A stretch of DNA of 64,000 nt from a virus. Positions within the stretch are counted from its first letter, which is position 1. Each line of letters begins with the position of its first letter. The translations under genes and the position numbers were made by a program. Below are positions 42,898 to 51,586 of the stretch, piece after piece. The stretch lies in IMG/VR virus record IMGVR_UViG_3300011189_000006, positions 27,135-91,134 of that record; one strand, given 5' to 3'. The notes below the pieces were generated by a model. The model had not been told where the DNA came from and searched no databases. It was given only the letters and a program-made list of their open reading frames with translations.

Positions 42898-43971
42898 TTA
42901 TATAAGTTCTATGTCTTCATATCCATATTCCATAAGAATATCAATAACCTCTGGTCTATCTCTAGCAGATTTTAAAGCTCTGTAGTCTGATTTAGATACA
43001 TCAGCACCATTTTCTAGTAAATATTTTATTACTTTGATTGATGCACCATTCTCAATTGATTCTACTAACCCATCAGTCTCACAAATCTCCGCACCACCTT
43101 CAATCAGTAATTTGATCATAGGAAGCTTCGTATCATCACTAGTCATACAAGCTATATTTAATGCATAATTTGCTAAGTCAAAATCATCAACTCTATCTAT
43201 CAATGCTTCTACGTGTTTGAAATATTTCTGATCCTCAGTCAAGTAATTCATAATATGATTAATAGTATTAGATGTGAGTTTAGAATAATCAGAAAGTAAC
43301 AATTCTGTTATTTTATCTCTATCATCTGAAATTGAATAGTTTATACACATCCCATCACTAAAATTAATATCAGCACCGTTTTCAATTAAAAAATTTACAG
43401 ATTCAAAAGAACCATACCTACATGCTATAGATAAGCAATTATCATCTTCACTTTCCATATTAATATCAGCACCATTATCTATATGTGCTTTTATCACTTT
43501 TTTTAGACCATTTTTGCAAGCATTATTTAAACTAATATCAAGCAATCTTACTCCAACTCTATTAGGATTTGCGAGATACTTGAATAAAATATCATCCTCA
43601 CCTCCTAGATAAACTCTATTATTATCAAGAAATCCTCTCTTATCATACTCCTTAATAAAAGATAAATTACTACAGACATTGCATATGTTGTATACAAAAT
43701 GAATACTAGCATTTTTAAGCATATTGTATCTTGTTTCAATACAATATTCAAATAAGACTTCATCACTTCTTAACTTATCTAGATTATCCTTAGATATAAA
43801 AATAGCAGATTTAATAATAGATTTAATTAAATCTGTGTAATTACTATCAACAAAATAATCAAATAGTTTATTTTCTATACAATACTGTGAATTTAAGTAT
43901 TCTATTTTAGATTCTAGAGTTTGTGTTTCAAACCACTCAATTACGTTTTCTTGATTTTCTTGATTGTTCAT
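42898..43971 (-). CDS. Ankyrin-repeat protein
   Basis: 357 residues from ATG at 43971 (MNNQENQENVIEW). A TTG seven codons earlier is excluded because it directly abuts the promoter element at 43995. At least four ankyrin-like units are visible: NNACKNGLKKVIKAHIDNGADINM, LSIACRYGSFESVNFLIENG, CMTSDDTKLPMIKLLIEGG and GASIKVIKYLLENGADVSKS (each about 30 residues). Ankyrin repeats mediate protein binding; in a phage such proteins often interfere with host or defence factors. Target unknown. Confidence 0.9.
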   Translation of the reverse strand: MNNQENQENVIEWFETQTLESKIEYLNSQYCIENKLFDYFVDSNYTDLIKSIIKSAIFISKDNLDKLRSDEVLFEYCIETRYNMLKNASIHFVYNICNVCSNLSFIKEYDKRGFLDNNRVYLGGEDDILFKYLANPNRVGVRLLDISLNNACKNGLKKVIKAHIDNGADINMESEDDNCLSIACRYGSFESVNFLIENGADINFSDGMCINYSISDDRDKITELLLSDYSKLTSNTINHIMNYLTEDQKYFKHVEALIDRVDDFDLANYALNIACMTSDDTKLPMIKLLIEGGAEICETDGLVESIENGASIKVIKYLLENGADVSKSDYRALKSARDRPEVIDILMEYGYEDIELI

Positions 43972-43994
43972 AACCTTATATTTTAAGTTCAATA

Positions 43995-44002
43995 CAAATA
44001 TA
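43995..44002 (-). promoter_or_regulatory. Bacteroidota-type -7 promoter element
   Basis: TATATTTG, complement of 43995-44002, 23 nt before the ankyrin ATG. It fixes the start of that gene. Confidence 0.55.
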
Positions 44003-44033
44003 GTAATATTTTTAATATAAGTAAGCCTTATTT

Positions 44034-44318
44034 TTATATTTTTCTTAATCTATTTTTATTAACCCAAACTAATTTCCCATTACCATAAACATATTTCACA
44101 AGTACACTACTCTCTGGTGTTATCACTTCTACTTCTGTGGTATTATCTAATAATAGTTTATCACCATGAGTGAGTTTTGTGTGAACTTCCATATCTAAGA
44201 TTTTCAATGCTTCAATAGCTTTGTCAACATCAGCTTTTGCTTCAAACCAATCTGTTTCAGATGTTGATTCAAAATATCTAATATTTTCAATAGCTTCTAT
44301 AATTTCTTTAAATTCCAT
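44034..44318 (-). CDS. Hypothetical protein
   Basis: 94 residues: a helical N-terminus (IEAIENIRYF ... ADVDKAIEALKILD) and a strand-rich C-terminus (GDKLLLDNTTEVEVIT, VLVKYVYGNGKLVWVNKNRL). It starts 8 nt after the nucleotidyltransferase stop. Unknown. Confidence 0.6.
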   Translation of the reverse strand: MEFKEIIEAIENIRYFESTSETDWFEAKADVDKAIEALKILDMEVHTKLTHGDKLLLDNTTEVEVITPESSVLVKYVYGNGKLVWVNKNRLRKI

Positions 44319-44326
44319 TTATTTAT

Positions 44327-44932
44327 TTATTTTGGTGCTGATTTTCTAAAATCTGATAACGCTTTGTTATGTAGTGGTTTGAAATCATTATAAAGCTTAT
44401 CCCAGCTTTGTTCTGTTTTTAGAATGTTATACCATATTTTGTTAGCAGATTGGAAATCAATATATCCTTTGTCTAAAACTTGTTTAGCAAAAATAGGTAT
44501 TCTAATAGAGTGAAATAATGATTTTAAACCAATTTTAGTATCACCCTTTTGTATTTTCTTTTTTGCTTTAACCCAAGAGTTTGAACTTATATGAGAAATT
44601 GCATGTCTTATCTTTGGTATTGATATTTCAAATGTAGTGACGTAATCAATATTTTCTCTTAATATTGCCCAGGGTGGTGCATATATACATTCTATATTAT
44701 TTACTCTATGCCAGTCCAAATCTTTCTGAAATCTATCAGGTGTATAAACATGTACATTAATATTCCCCTCCACAATTTCAACACATTCAACGGAGTTGTT
44801 AGCAACCATAATAACATCCCAATCGGAAAGGCTATTATAATTGCCATATACTCTACTGCCAAATATATATACATTATGTATTCTACTATGGTGTATTTTA
44901 GACGCTCTTATTATATCATCTAGTTTAATCAT
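44327..44932 (-). CDS. Nucleotidyltransferase (MNT/Pol beta fold)
   Basis: 201 residues. The signature VYIFGSRVYGNYNSLSDWDVIMV (GSRxxG...SDWD) is complete, followed by NVHVYTPDRFQKDL with a third acidic position. The C-terminal half is helical (HAISHISSNSWVKAKKKIQK) and HEPN-like. Proteins of this type transfer NMPs to protein, nucleotide or tRNA targets. It is in the same transcription unit as the NAMPT-like gene and follows it by 3 nt. Confidence 0.85.
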   Translation of the reverse strand: MIKLDDIIRASKIHHSRIHNVYIFGSRVYGNYNSLSDWDVIMVANNSVECVEIVEGNINVHVYTPDRFQKDLDWHRVNNIECIYAPPWAILRENIDYVTTFEISIPKIRHAISHISSNSWVKAKKKIQKGDTKIGLKSLFHSIRIPIFAKQVLDKGYIDFQSANKIWYNILKTEQSWDKLYNDFKPLHNKALSDFRKSAPK

Positions 44933-44935
44933 TTG

Positions 44936-46555
44936 TTATATTTGTTTAGCTAATCTTTCTCTTATTTCACTAAAAGTGGTTTGATTAAAGAACTCACCAT
45001 CTTTAAATATTACCTTTAATTCATTATCGTCTTTGTTTACTTCTTCCCAAGATACTTGATCTATAAGAACATACTCACCATCTTTTTTAATAACCTTTAA
45101 AAGTCCTTTTGCGGATTTCTTAATACCAGAATCAGTAATAGGATCTTTGAACACTTCTATTCCTTCTATTTTTCCATCTACCTCAATCTCAACATATGTA
45201 GCTTTTTGTGCCATCCCGTGTGTGTCTCTTGTTACCATTTGTAAAGAATAAGAACCAACACCTAGTACAACATTAGTTGTTGCAAAATTCTTAAAAGAAA
45301 GTCTTTCATATATCCTTTCTGCTCTATCATAATTTATAGAATCGCCATAAATGACACCTACCTTTTCATTTAGCTTAACATATCCTTCCTTAGATTTTAC
45401 ACCACCAAATGTATCATATAATAGCTCTACAACACCTTTAAAGGAAGGATGGTCTATATCACAGTCTTTAGTATTATCTAGGCTATTATAACCACATATG
45501 ATATCAACTGGGTCGCCAGAGTCTGGTCTAATAACTATCTTACCTTCTCTTCTAAGTATTAATTTCTTTAGCCTAGGCATATATTCATTCAAAACCTCCC
45601 ATAGGTCAAACGTGTCAGATACTAAAGATAGGATACCTGTTGGGTTGTCTATTATTAACTTTTTAAATGTTGCAAACTCTGCAATCTTTCTAATTTCTTC
45701 ATTTGATAAGTTGTCAACTTCCTCTTTTGGTGAGTTCAGATACTCACATACAATATCATCTAATTCCCCTTTTTTTATAAGCATTTCATAGAATCCTACA
45801 TTAGCAGAGGTTACTGAGTGTTCAGTAGCAATCACTGAATTAATAACCACTTCTTTTTCATCATAGAACATTCTAGTTGCTGGTATAACTGGTAAGCTAT
45901 CCCCACCTTTTGATGATGATGCAAATCCAATACCACTGTTTATAATACTAGATTTACCACTTAGACCCCTCATTGCAAAATCGTGATTTTGATAATCAAC
46001 AAACCACATGTTCTCGCTATCAGTTTTAGTTATCCACTTGGTAGAAAGCCTTCTCAACGCAAATGATAATGTTGCGGATGTTGGTGCTTGCCATGCCTCA
46101 GCAGAGTTTATAGTCTCTAAATAATTAACTAACCAATCAAATATTTTATTATTCAATGGTTTTGTATTAACGATAGTGGTCATTGGTACTTTATAAGGTA
46201 TTCTTTCACCTTCTGTAATTGACCTAAATTCTAATGGAAGATATCCTAACTTATGAAGGTCTTTAAAATGTGATACATCAAATGGCTTATCCATCATTAA
46301 CATATCAGTCATATCTTTTCCAAATTGGTCAATTTCTTCAATAGGTCTATTAAAGAAATTTTCATCCCAATCTTTTTTCATTTTTCTAGTAGTCATCTGT
46401 GATCCAATAACCACTACTTTACCATCGTTTGGACAATTACTATGTTTACCACTTCTTGGTGTAAGGTTTGACTGCATCAAAACACTACCATTTGGTAGCA
46501 TTGCTTTATGTCCTGTTTTATAGACATCTGTGTAATATATTTCTAAAAAATTCAT
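44936..46555 (-). CDS. Nicotinamide phosphoribosyltransferase-like (NAMPT/NadV or Namat)
   Basis: 539 residues. It has the type II phosphoribosyltransferase pattern: NFLEIYYTDVYKTGHKAMLP, FAMRGLSGKSSI, TEHSVTSANVGFYE, IVIRPDSGDP near residue 345, GVIYGDSINYDR and THGMAQKATYVEI. It condenses nicotinamide with PRPP to NMN in the salvage route, or, in the phage NARP1 pathway, joins nicotinamide to ADPR-pyrophosphate to remake NAD+. The PRPP-synthetase-like gene two places upstream in the same operon allows either reading. Confidence 0.93.
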   Translation of the reverse strand: MNFLEIYYTDVYKTGHKAMLPNGSVLMQSNLTPRSGKHSNCPNDGKVVVIGSQMTTRKMKKDWDENFFNRPIEEIDQFGKDMTDMLMMDKPFDVSHFKDLHKLGYLPLEFRSITEGERIPYKVPMTTIVNTKPLNNKIFDWLVNYLETINSAEAWQAPTSATLSFALRRLSTKWITKTDSENMWFVDYQNHDFAMRGLSGKSSIINSGIGFASSSKGGDSLPVIPATRMFYDEKEVVINSVIATEHSVTSANVGFYEMLIKKGELDDIVCEYLNSPKEEVDNLSNEEIRKIAEFATFKKLIIDNPTGILSLVSDTFDLWEVLNEYMPRLKKLILRREGKIVIRPDSGDPVDIICGYNSLDNTKDCDIDHPSFKGVVELLYDTFGGVKSKEGYVKLNEKVGVIYGDSINYDRAERIYERLSFKNFATTNVVLGVGSYSLQMVTRDTHGMAQKATYVEIEVDGKIEGIEVFKDPITDSGIKKSAKGLLKVIKKDGEYVLIDQVSWEEVNKDDNELKVIFKDGEFFNQTTFSEIRERLAKQI

Positions 46556-46899
46556 ATTGTTGTTTTTTTATAAGTTATGCTTAATCCCAATTCTTTTGCT
46601 ATTTTTATTTCTTTACTAACCATCTTATCTTTATTCCACCCTGGTATTTTATAGACTACCATTTCTACACTTTTTTCTATAAAAGCTTTAGATAAAGATA
46701 ACCAGAGTTCTAAGTCAATGGGTTCTTCCTTAAAATTTAAAAGTGTATGACTATAAGTTACTGGAGAAAATGCTATAACAGATTTCTTATTTAATTCTGC
46801 TATGTATAAAGACACCAATGCAAAGTTATTTTCTCTTGTATACGGATTATCGTCAAAATATGGTGAAGAAACAAAAACGATTTTATCTTTAGTATTCAT
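46552..46899 (-). CDS. Nucleoside 2-deoxyribosyltransferase-like small protein
   Basis: 115 residues: KIVFVSSPYFDDNPYTREN, VIAFSPVTYSHTLLNF, LWLSLSKAFIEKSVEMVVY, PGWNKDKMVSKEI. The pattern (F-x-SPY, AFSPVTYSH, PGWxxSxG-like) is that of the DUF1937/DUF4406 deoxyribosyltransferase-like group, Rossmann fold with nucleotide-related binding. It overlaps both neighbours by a few bases in the NAD+ operon, which suggests a linked job in nicotinamide nucleotide or base metabolism. Confidence 0.7.
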   Translation of the reverse strand: MNTKDKIVFVSSPYFDDNPYTRENNFALVSLYIAELNKKSVIAFSPVTYSHTLLNFKEEPIDLELWLSLSKAFIEKSVEMVVYKIPGWNKDKMVSKEIKIAKELGLSITYKKTTI

Positions 46900-47788
46900 T
46901 TTTAAAAATGTCTAGTTGTTTAATTTTCTTAATTTCATATGGGTTATTCTCCATAAATGAATCATCACTTATCTCCGAATAACTGTTAGTTGAGTAAATA
47001 CCGTCAAAATATTTATTGAGTTCTTTAAACCCTTTAGAAAAAACACCATGTGATACTATTAAATATATTTCAGTATTAAATTCTCTTTTAGGTCTTTTAC
47101 TTAATATAACTTTAGCAATCTCAATAAATGTTCGCCCACCATCACATATATCATCTATGATAACAAATTTGTTAGCATCTGAATCAATTAATGGTACTTC
47201 TGTATGTGATATCTCACCAGTAATTAAGTTTCTTACTTTTGATGCCATAATCACTCTATCTCTATCAAAGATTTTTGCTATACCAAACGCCTTCTTCAAA
47301 GCTCCAGCATCAGGTGATATAATACTTGTGTCATTACTATAGATATCTTTAGTGATATCTTTCATAGCAAACATAACTAGTTCTACATTGGATATTTTTA
47401 TATAATTATTCACACAAGCCTCTATCACATCAGAGTGTGAGTCATAAACACTTACTGATTTATAGTTTTGTAAGTTTATGATTGGTGCAATAACATTTTT
47501 TATGTAGTTAGAGCCACCTTCACTAAATTTTCTATCAGATCTACCACCTAGGAAGTATGGTATATATAAGTTTATATTTTTAATACCCATTTCTTTAAGT
47601 GATGCAGTTGCACTTATTATAAGTTCTAAATCTTTAAAACTACATAAGCGGCTTTTTATAGTCACATTATCATCTGTGTTTGGTGTTAACACATGTACAA
47701 TATCAACAGACTGTTGTCCATCAGGAAACCTTGATATTTTATATTTTATTTCTGAATTTTCAGAAGTTAAATCTAAAACTATGTCCAT
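46889..47788 (-). CDS. Ribose-phosphate pyrophosphokinase-like (Prs or Adps)
   Basis: 299 residues. PRPP-synthetase features are YIPYFLGGRSDRKFSEGGS, VYDSHSDVIEA, IISPDAGALKKAFG and the PRPP loop FVIIDDICDGGRTF. The usual N-terminal part is shorter than in bacterial Prs. The classical product is PRPP; in NARP1 phages a homologue (Adps) adds pyrophosphate to ADP-ribose. It overlaps the gene on each side (11 nt downstream, 10 nt upstream), so the operon is tightly coupled. Confidence 0.93.
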   Translation of the reverse strand: MDIVLDLTSENSEIKYKISRFPDGQQSVDIVHVLTPNTDDNVTIKSRLCSFKDLELIISATASLKEMGIKNINLYIPYFLGGRSDRKFSEGGSNYIKNVIAPIINLQNYKSVSVYDSHSDVIEACVNNYIKISNVELVMFAMKDITKDIYSNDTSIISPDAGALKKAFGIAKIFDRDRVIMASKVRNLITGEISHTEVPLIDSDANKFVIIDDICDGGRTFIEIAKVILSKRPKREFNTEIYLIVSHGVFSKGFKELNKYFDGIYSTNSYSEISDDSFMENNPYEIKKIKQLDIFKNEY

Positions 47789-48063
47789 ATTTCATTATTT
47801 TTTTCCAGAAAGTCTTTCTGAGTTCCTAATTTATCAATTTCAAAGTTATGGACTTCGTGTGAGAAATACTCAAAAGTGAAATCAATATTACTTTTTTCAG
47901 ACACCATTTGTTTTAAAATTTCTTTTAGCCTTTCCTCATCTAGTAAGTATTTTTTTTCAAGTTCTATTCTGAATAACTTACCACTGTCAATAGGAGTCAA
48001 TAATTTATCTTTAGATTCATTATTTTTATATACTTGACAGCTTACTATTACCTTTCTTCTCAT
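47779..48063 (-). CDS. Hypothetical protein of the NAD+ operon
   Basis: 94 residues with strands and helices (KVIVSCQVYKNNESKDKLLT, FRIELEKKYLLDEERLKEIL). Coupled by short overlaps to genes on both sides. Unknown. Confidence 0.6.
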   Translation of the reverse strand: MRRKVIVSCQVYKNNESKDKLLTPIDSGKLFRIELEKKYLLDEERLKEILKQMVSEKSNIDFTFEYFSHEVHNFEIDKLGTQKDFLEKNNEIWT

Positions 48064-48245
48064 TTGTTTACGATTTGTATTTTTAATTGTCTTATCTTAC
48101 ACTTAATCCAATGCTTATCTTTAGATGATAATTCTTCATTAGTAATACCTAAGATTTTTTGAAGCTCGTCAGATAAATAAGATTTATTGCTATTTGTATT
48201 GTAATTTGGTTCTTCTGTTTGGTCAAAGTCGAATTCGTATGCCAT
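48060..48245 (-). CDS. Small hypothetical protein heading the NAD+ operon
   Basis: 61 residues: MAYEFDFDQTEEPNYNTNSN, then helical (YLSDELQKILGITNEELS) and a basic end. The first gene of the tightly overlapping run 48245-44327. The 160 nt upstream are AT-rich with no clear gene. Confidence 0.55.
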   Translation of the reverse strand: MAYEFDFDQTEEPNYNTNSNKSYLSDELQKILGITNEELSSKDKHWIKCKIRQLKIQIVNK

Positions 48246-48409
48246 TTTTTATTTTTTATTATAATACTATTTATAGTACTATTTTTTAATTTGTTTAATG
48301 TATTATTTTAAAGTATTTATAATTTTCAACCAATTGAATATTTATTAATGTTTAAAATAAATCACCTTACAATACTTGTAGTACCTATATAGTCTTATTT
48401 ATGAACTAA

Positions 48410-48934
48410 TTAAAATTTCCAGTTAAAAATGTTTTTTAATTCCCTTTTATCTAAATCAGTGAAATTATTAAATCCCCTTTTTATTAGAAAATCCTTCACT
48501 ACACTATCTTGTTTATCTTTCAATGAATAAGCTATATTTTTGACCTCATCATATGATAGGTTAAAAAATTCTATAACTGGTATCTTATCAATACCTATTT
48601 CAATAGCAGCTATAGCTCTATGTCTGCCTTCTTGTGAGGAGGAATCCCTCACTATATAAGGTATTGGGAATTTATCCCCACTCAACATATCCTGAGCATA
48701 CTTTCTAGCTTTTTCTATTGATACTGCATTGGAGTCAATAGTCTCTTGATATGTTAATCCAAGATTTTCACCAACGTATTTAATATACTCTTTTGGATTC
48801 ATATACTTTAGTATAGCAGATATATCCTTGCTTAATATAGAATACAATGGGTGCTTAAATTCCACGTGGTCATATATTCGGTTCATGTCAAAGGGATTTA
48901 TTTTTTGACTAAATTCTTCAAATTTACTTATCAT
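48410..48934 (-). CDS. ParB-like domain protein
   Basis: 174 residues. The core SQEGRHRAIAAIEIGIDKIP resembles the GRHRxxAA..G...IPV motif of ParB/Srx-like domains, preceded by FPIPYIVRDSS. The C-terminus is helical (VVKDFLIKRGFNNFTDLDKR). The start MISKFEEFSQKINPF faintly resembles the capsid tag but lacks the xxE-S site and a late motif. Nucleotide-binding or nuclease function not shown. Confidence 0.6.
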   Translation of the reverse strand: MISKFEEFSQKINPFDMNRIYDHVEFKHPLYSILSKDISAILKYMNPKEYIKYVGENLGLTYQETIDSNAVSIEKARKYAQDMLSGDKFPIPYIVRDSSSQEGRHRAIAAIEIGIDKIPVIEFFNLSYDEVKNIAYSLKDKQDSVVKDFLIKRGFNNFTDLDKRELKNIFNWKF

Positions 48935-48981
48935 GTTTTATTGATAAGGTTAGAGATTTAAAAATCAATAAATCAATCATA

Positions 48982-49077
48982 TTACTTCTTTTTATTTTTA
49001 TTACTTTTACTTATAGATTTTATGTTTTCTATAAGTAAACATAATAGTAATACAATAGATGATGCCAATATTTCCAT
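48982..49077 (-). CDS. Tiny membrane peptide candidate
   Basis: 31 residues: MEILASSIVLLLCLLIENIK, then a Lys-rich end. One membrane span in a 270-nt gap. Weak; kept because of its clean hydrophobic-basic pattern. Confidence 0.3.
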   Translation of the reverse strand: MEILASSIVLLLCLLIENIKSISKSNKNKKK

Positions 49078-49208
49078 ATGAGTATATATTAGTCAAATAA
49101 CTTATTTCTATAGTTTAAATGTTAAGATAACTTAAAATTATTAAATATATATTATATATCATGATGTTGCATGTTTTTGACTAATATACAGTATTTTAAA
49201 ACTTAATA

Positions 49209-49667
49209 TTAATCTTCACTTATTGGTTTCAAAACAAGGGAATTAAGTGCTTTTATGAATCCGTCTTTGTAACATAAGTTTATATCTTTATATAAATCAG
49301 AATCTATATTAACCAATTTTTCATCTGAAAGATATCTTACATTATAGACAAAATAATAATCATTACTAACAGAATTACTACTATATGTAACAGTCATAAT
49401 AATCCCATATTTGGTAAATAACCAATTTTTTAAATCCCCTCTTGTAGGTGCTAAAGTATAGTCACTATTTTGAAAGAATTCTACCAAAATAGGAGTTTCG
49501 CTCTCATAACCGATTTCATAACCGATTTCAAATCTACTTAATGCAGTTTCTTCATTCTGAGTTCTTCTTATTTTATCTCTCCAAATTGAATATGCCGAGT
49601 AACAAGTCTCATTATACTCCTTTTTCTTCGCTAATGCAGCTACATCAAATGATATTACCTTATCCAT
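49209..49667 (-). CDS. Hypothetical protein
   Basis: 152 residues. Aromatic and polar (NETCYSAYSIWRDKIRRTQ, VEFFQNSDYTLAPTRGDLKN, YYFVYNVRYLSDEKL). Starts 2 nt after the stop of the next upstream gene. Unknown. Confidence 0.6.
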   Translation of the reverse strand: MDKVISFDVAALAKKKEYNETCYSAYSIWRDKIRRTQNEETALSRFEIGYEIGYESETPILVEFFQNSDYTLAPTRGDLKNWLFTKYGIIMTVTYSSNSVSNDYYFVYNVRYLSDEKLVNIDSDLYKDINLCYKDGFIKALNSLVLKPISED

Positions 49668-49669
49668 AT

Positions 49670-50062
49670 TTAAATTAATTTATTAATTTTTAAATCTCTA
49701 ACCTTATCAATAAAACATCCTAAGTGAACTAAACTTACACCTTCAGAGTAATATCCGTTACTTATACCAAGCCACCTTATTGTGACATAACCTTTAATAG
49801 TTGCCATATTGTAGAAACTATATGTATAACTCTCGCCAATACCATCGCCACTTCCTTCATTGGAATTACATTCAGATTTTAATATAGGACTATTTAACAA
49901 ATCATCTAGACTACCATTTATATCATCTATCACAACATCTTCACAACAATCTTGAATATGCTTCATAGAATATTTATTTCCATCTGATAATAGAAAAACT
50001 ATCTCATTTTTTTCATTATTAATATTAACGTCTAATATAATCTTTCCTAAAAGTTCATCCAT
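49670..50062 (-). CDS. Hypothetical protein
   Basis: 130 residues, acidic. Strand-rich N-terminus (GKIILDVNINNEKNEIVFLL), DCCEDVVIDDINGSLDDLLN, and VTIRWLGISNGYYSEGVSL. The CCEDVxIxDxxGxLxDL segment resembles a small conserved phage protein (from memory; DUF7448-like). Unknown role. Confidence 0.65.
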   Translation of the reverse strand: MDELLGKIILDVNINNEKNEIVFLLSDGNKYSMKHIQDCCEDVVIDDINGSLDDLLNSPILKSECNSNEGSGDGIGESYTYSFYNMATIKGYVTIRWLGISNGYYSEGVSLVHLGCFIDKVRDLKINKLI

Positions 50063-50065
50063 AGG

Positions 50066-50194
50066 TTACTTTGGTTTTATATTTCTTAATTCTTTTTTAT
50101 TTCTTGATACTTGTGACTTATCTGCCTCAATACCTTTCTTCTCTAGAAATGAAAAGAAATTTAGCCTAGTTTTTAAATTTTTAACACTGTCCAT
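50066..50194 (-). CDS. Small basic protein
   Basis: 42 residues from ATG at 50194: MDSVKNLKTRLNFFSFLEKK, then SQVSRNKKELRNIKPK. It ends 3 nt before the next gene of the same strand. Helical and basic. Confidence 0.45.
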   Translation of the reverse strand: MDSVKNLKTRLNFFSFLEKKGIEADKSQVSRNKKELRNIKPK

Positions 50195-50263
50195 AATGGT
50201 TTTTTTAAATTAATACTTGACAAAAATATAACAAATAAATGTAATAGCCTAATAATCACTAGA

Positions 50264-50464
50264 TTATTTTATGTTATATATATTCTTAATAGATGATATT
50301 CTAGATATAATACCCCACCACTGCGTAGAATATAGGTTATGACACTTATACATAAGGTCACTATTATCTACAAATTTACTATAATCTTTTTCACAACCTT
50401 CTATACTTCGTTGTTTATTAAAAAGAAATCTACAATAAATCTCATAACTATTCTCTAAAATCAT
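50264..50464 (-). CDS. Small hypothetical protein
   Basis: 66 residues with aromatic and Cys residues (YEIYCRFLFNKQRSIEGCEK, HNLYSTQWWGIISRI). A TATATTTGC promoter (complement 50482-50489) lies about 20 nt upstream. Unknown. Confidence 0.55.
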   Translation of the reverse strand: MILENSYEIYCRFLFNKQRSIEGCEKDYSKFVDNSDLMYKCHNLYSTQWWGIISRISSIKNIYNIK

Positions 50465-50481
50465 ATTTATTTATTTTCGTG

Positions 50482-50489
50482 CAAATATA
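50482..50489 (-). promoter_or_regulatory. Bacteroidota-type -7 promoter element
   Basis: TATATTTGCA, complement of 50482-50489, before the gene that starts at 50464. Confidence 0.5.
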
Positions 50490-50534
50490 CAAATAAATAT
50501 TTGAGTAAAGAAACTATTAATAATATATATCACT

Positions 50535-51095
50535 ATGAGTGCTGGAAGAAGAGTTAATACAAAAAGTAAAAGTTGGGGAACACCTAGTAAATACATAGAT
50601 GTTATAAAATTATTTTTTGAAGGAACTATTGATTTAGATCCTTGTTCTAATGAGTACTCCATTGTGAACGCTGATATAAATTATATAGTGCCTCAAAATA
50701 ATGGATTAATAGATTCGTGGAATTATAAAAGAATATTCGTAAATCCCCCATATGGTAGAGACAAGGATAGTTCAACATCCATAAAAGATTGGCTAAGAAG
50801 GTGTTTATTTGCCCATAGAGATCATAACTCTGAGGTTATAGCATTAATACCCGTTGCCACAAATTCAAGCCACTGGAAAGAGTTTATATTCCCTAAAGCA
50901 AATTCTATATGCTTTCTCTACGATACTAGACTTAAATTTCTAGAAAACGGTCAGAATGGTGGGAAAGGTGCTCCAATGGCATGTTGTTTGGTATATTGGG
51001 GCAATGATTATAATAAATTCTATAACTCATTCATAGACTATGGTGCAGTTTTGCCACTAAAAACACTAAAAGATAAGAAAATAGGTAAGTATTAA
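50535..51095 (+). CDS. Phage N6-adenine DNA methyltransferase (Dam-like)
   Basis: 186 residues of the phage Dam type: WGTPSKYIDVIKLFFEG, DLDPCSNEY, FVNPPYGRD (catalytic NPPY) and a KGAPMACCLVYWG end. Methylates adenine in phage DNA, protecting it from restriction. AATAATATATATC late-type motif directly upstream. It overlaps the convergent gene by 4 nt. Confidence 0.92.
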   Translation: MSAGRRVNTKSKSWGTPSKYIDVIKLFFEGTIDLDPCSNEYSIVNADINYIVPQNNGLIDSWNYKRIFVNPPYGRDKDSSTSIKDWLRRCLFAHRDHNSEVIALIPVATNSSHWKEFIFPKANSICFLYDTRLKFLENGQNGGKGAPMACCLVYWGNDYNKFYNSFIDYGAVLPLKTLKDKKIGKY

Positions 51096-51337
51096 TTCTG
51101 TAATAAGGAAAATTCATTCTCATATACACCAATCACACCAGAGTCTATAAGTTTAGACCTAACATAATCTAAATGTACACAAAACAAATTTCCATCATCC
51201 TCTTCATAGTATTTTTCCATATCTAGAAATATAGTATCCGAATTGGATAGCAAAGCCACAGATGATAGAATATTAAAAGCATCTTTTCTTTGACTAGATT
51301 GTACCATATCCTCAATCATCATTTTGTATTTTTTCAT
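51092..51337 (-). CDS. Small hypothetical protein
   Basis: 81 residues: MIEDMVQSSQRKDAFNILSS, then NLFCVHLDYVRSKLIDSGVI. Helical. Unknown. Confidence 0.6.
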   Translation of the reverse strand: MKKYKMMIEDMVQSSQRKDAFNILSSVALLSNSDTIFLDMEKYYEEDDGNLFCVHLDYVRSKLIDSGVIGVYENEFSLLQN

Positions 51338-51390
51338 AGTTTGTTTGTTTGTAAGTTATGTTATATGATATTCGTAATTAGTTTTAGGTA

Positions 51391-51525
51391 TTAACAATAT
51401 TTAACTTTTTCTGGTAAATTAAATATCTTACATATTGCCTTTTTTCTATTATCAATAGAAATATAACGATCATATTCAGCAATTGATTTCTTTAATACCT
51501 CACTTATTCTTTGATTAATTACCAT
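51391..51525 (-). CDS. Small basic protein
   Basis: 44 residues: MVINQRISEVLKKSIAEYDR, then NRKKAICKIFNLPEKVKYC. It lies in a 490-nt stretch otherwise holding only the frameshifted gene at 51587. Plausible but unproven. Confidence 0.4.
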   Translation of the reverse strand: MVINQRISEVLKKSIAEYDRYISIDNRKKAICKIFNLPEKVKYC

Positions 51526-51586
51526 TTTGTTTAAACTTATTTTATAATTATAGTATAATGTTTAAGAATGTTTAATTAAGAAAAAT

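Noticed and set aside
42898-43992. TTG start for the ankyrin gene
   Set aside because: The TTG touches the promoter -7 element; the ATG at 43971 gives a normal leader.
48410-48934. ParB-like protein as a member of the tagged set
   Set aside because: The N-terminus MISKFEEFSQKI lacks the hydrophobic-x-Glu-(S/N/D) site and there is no late-type motif upstream.
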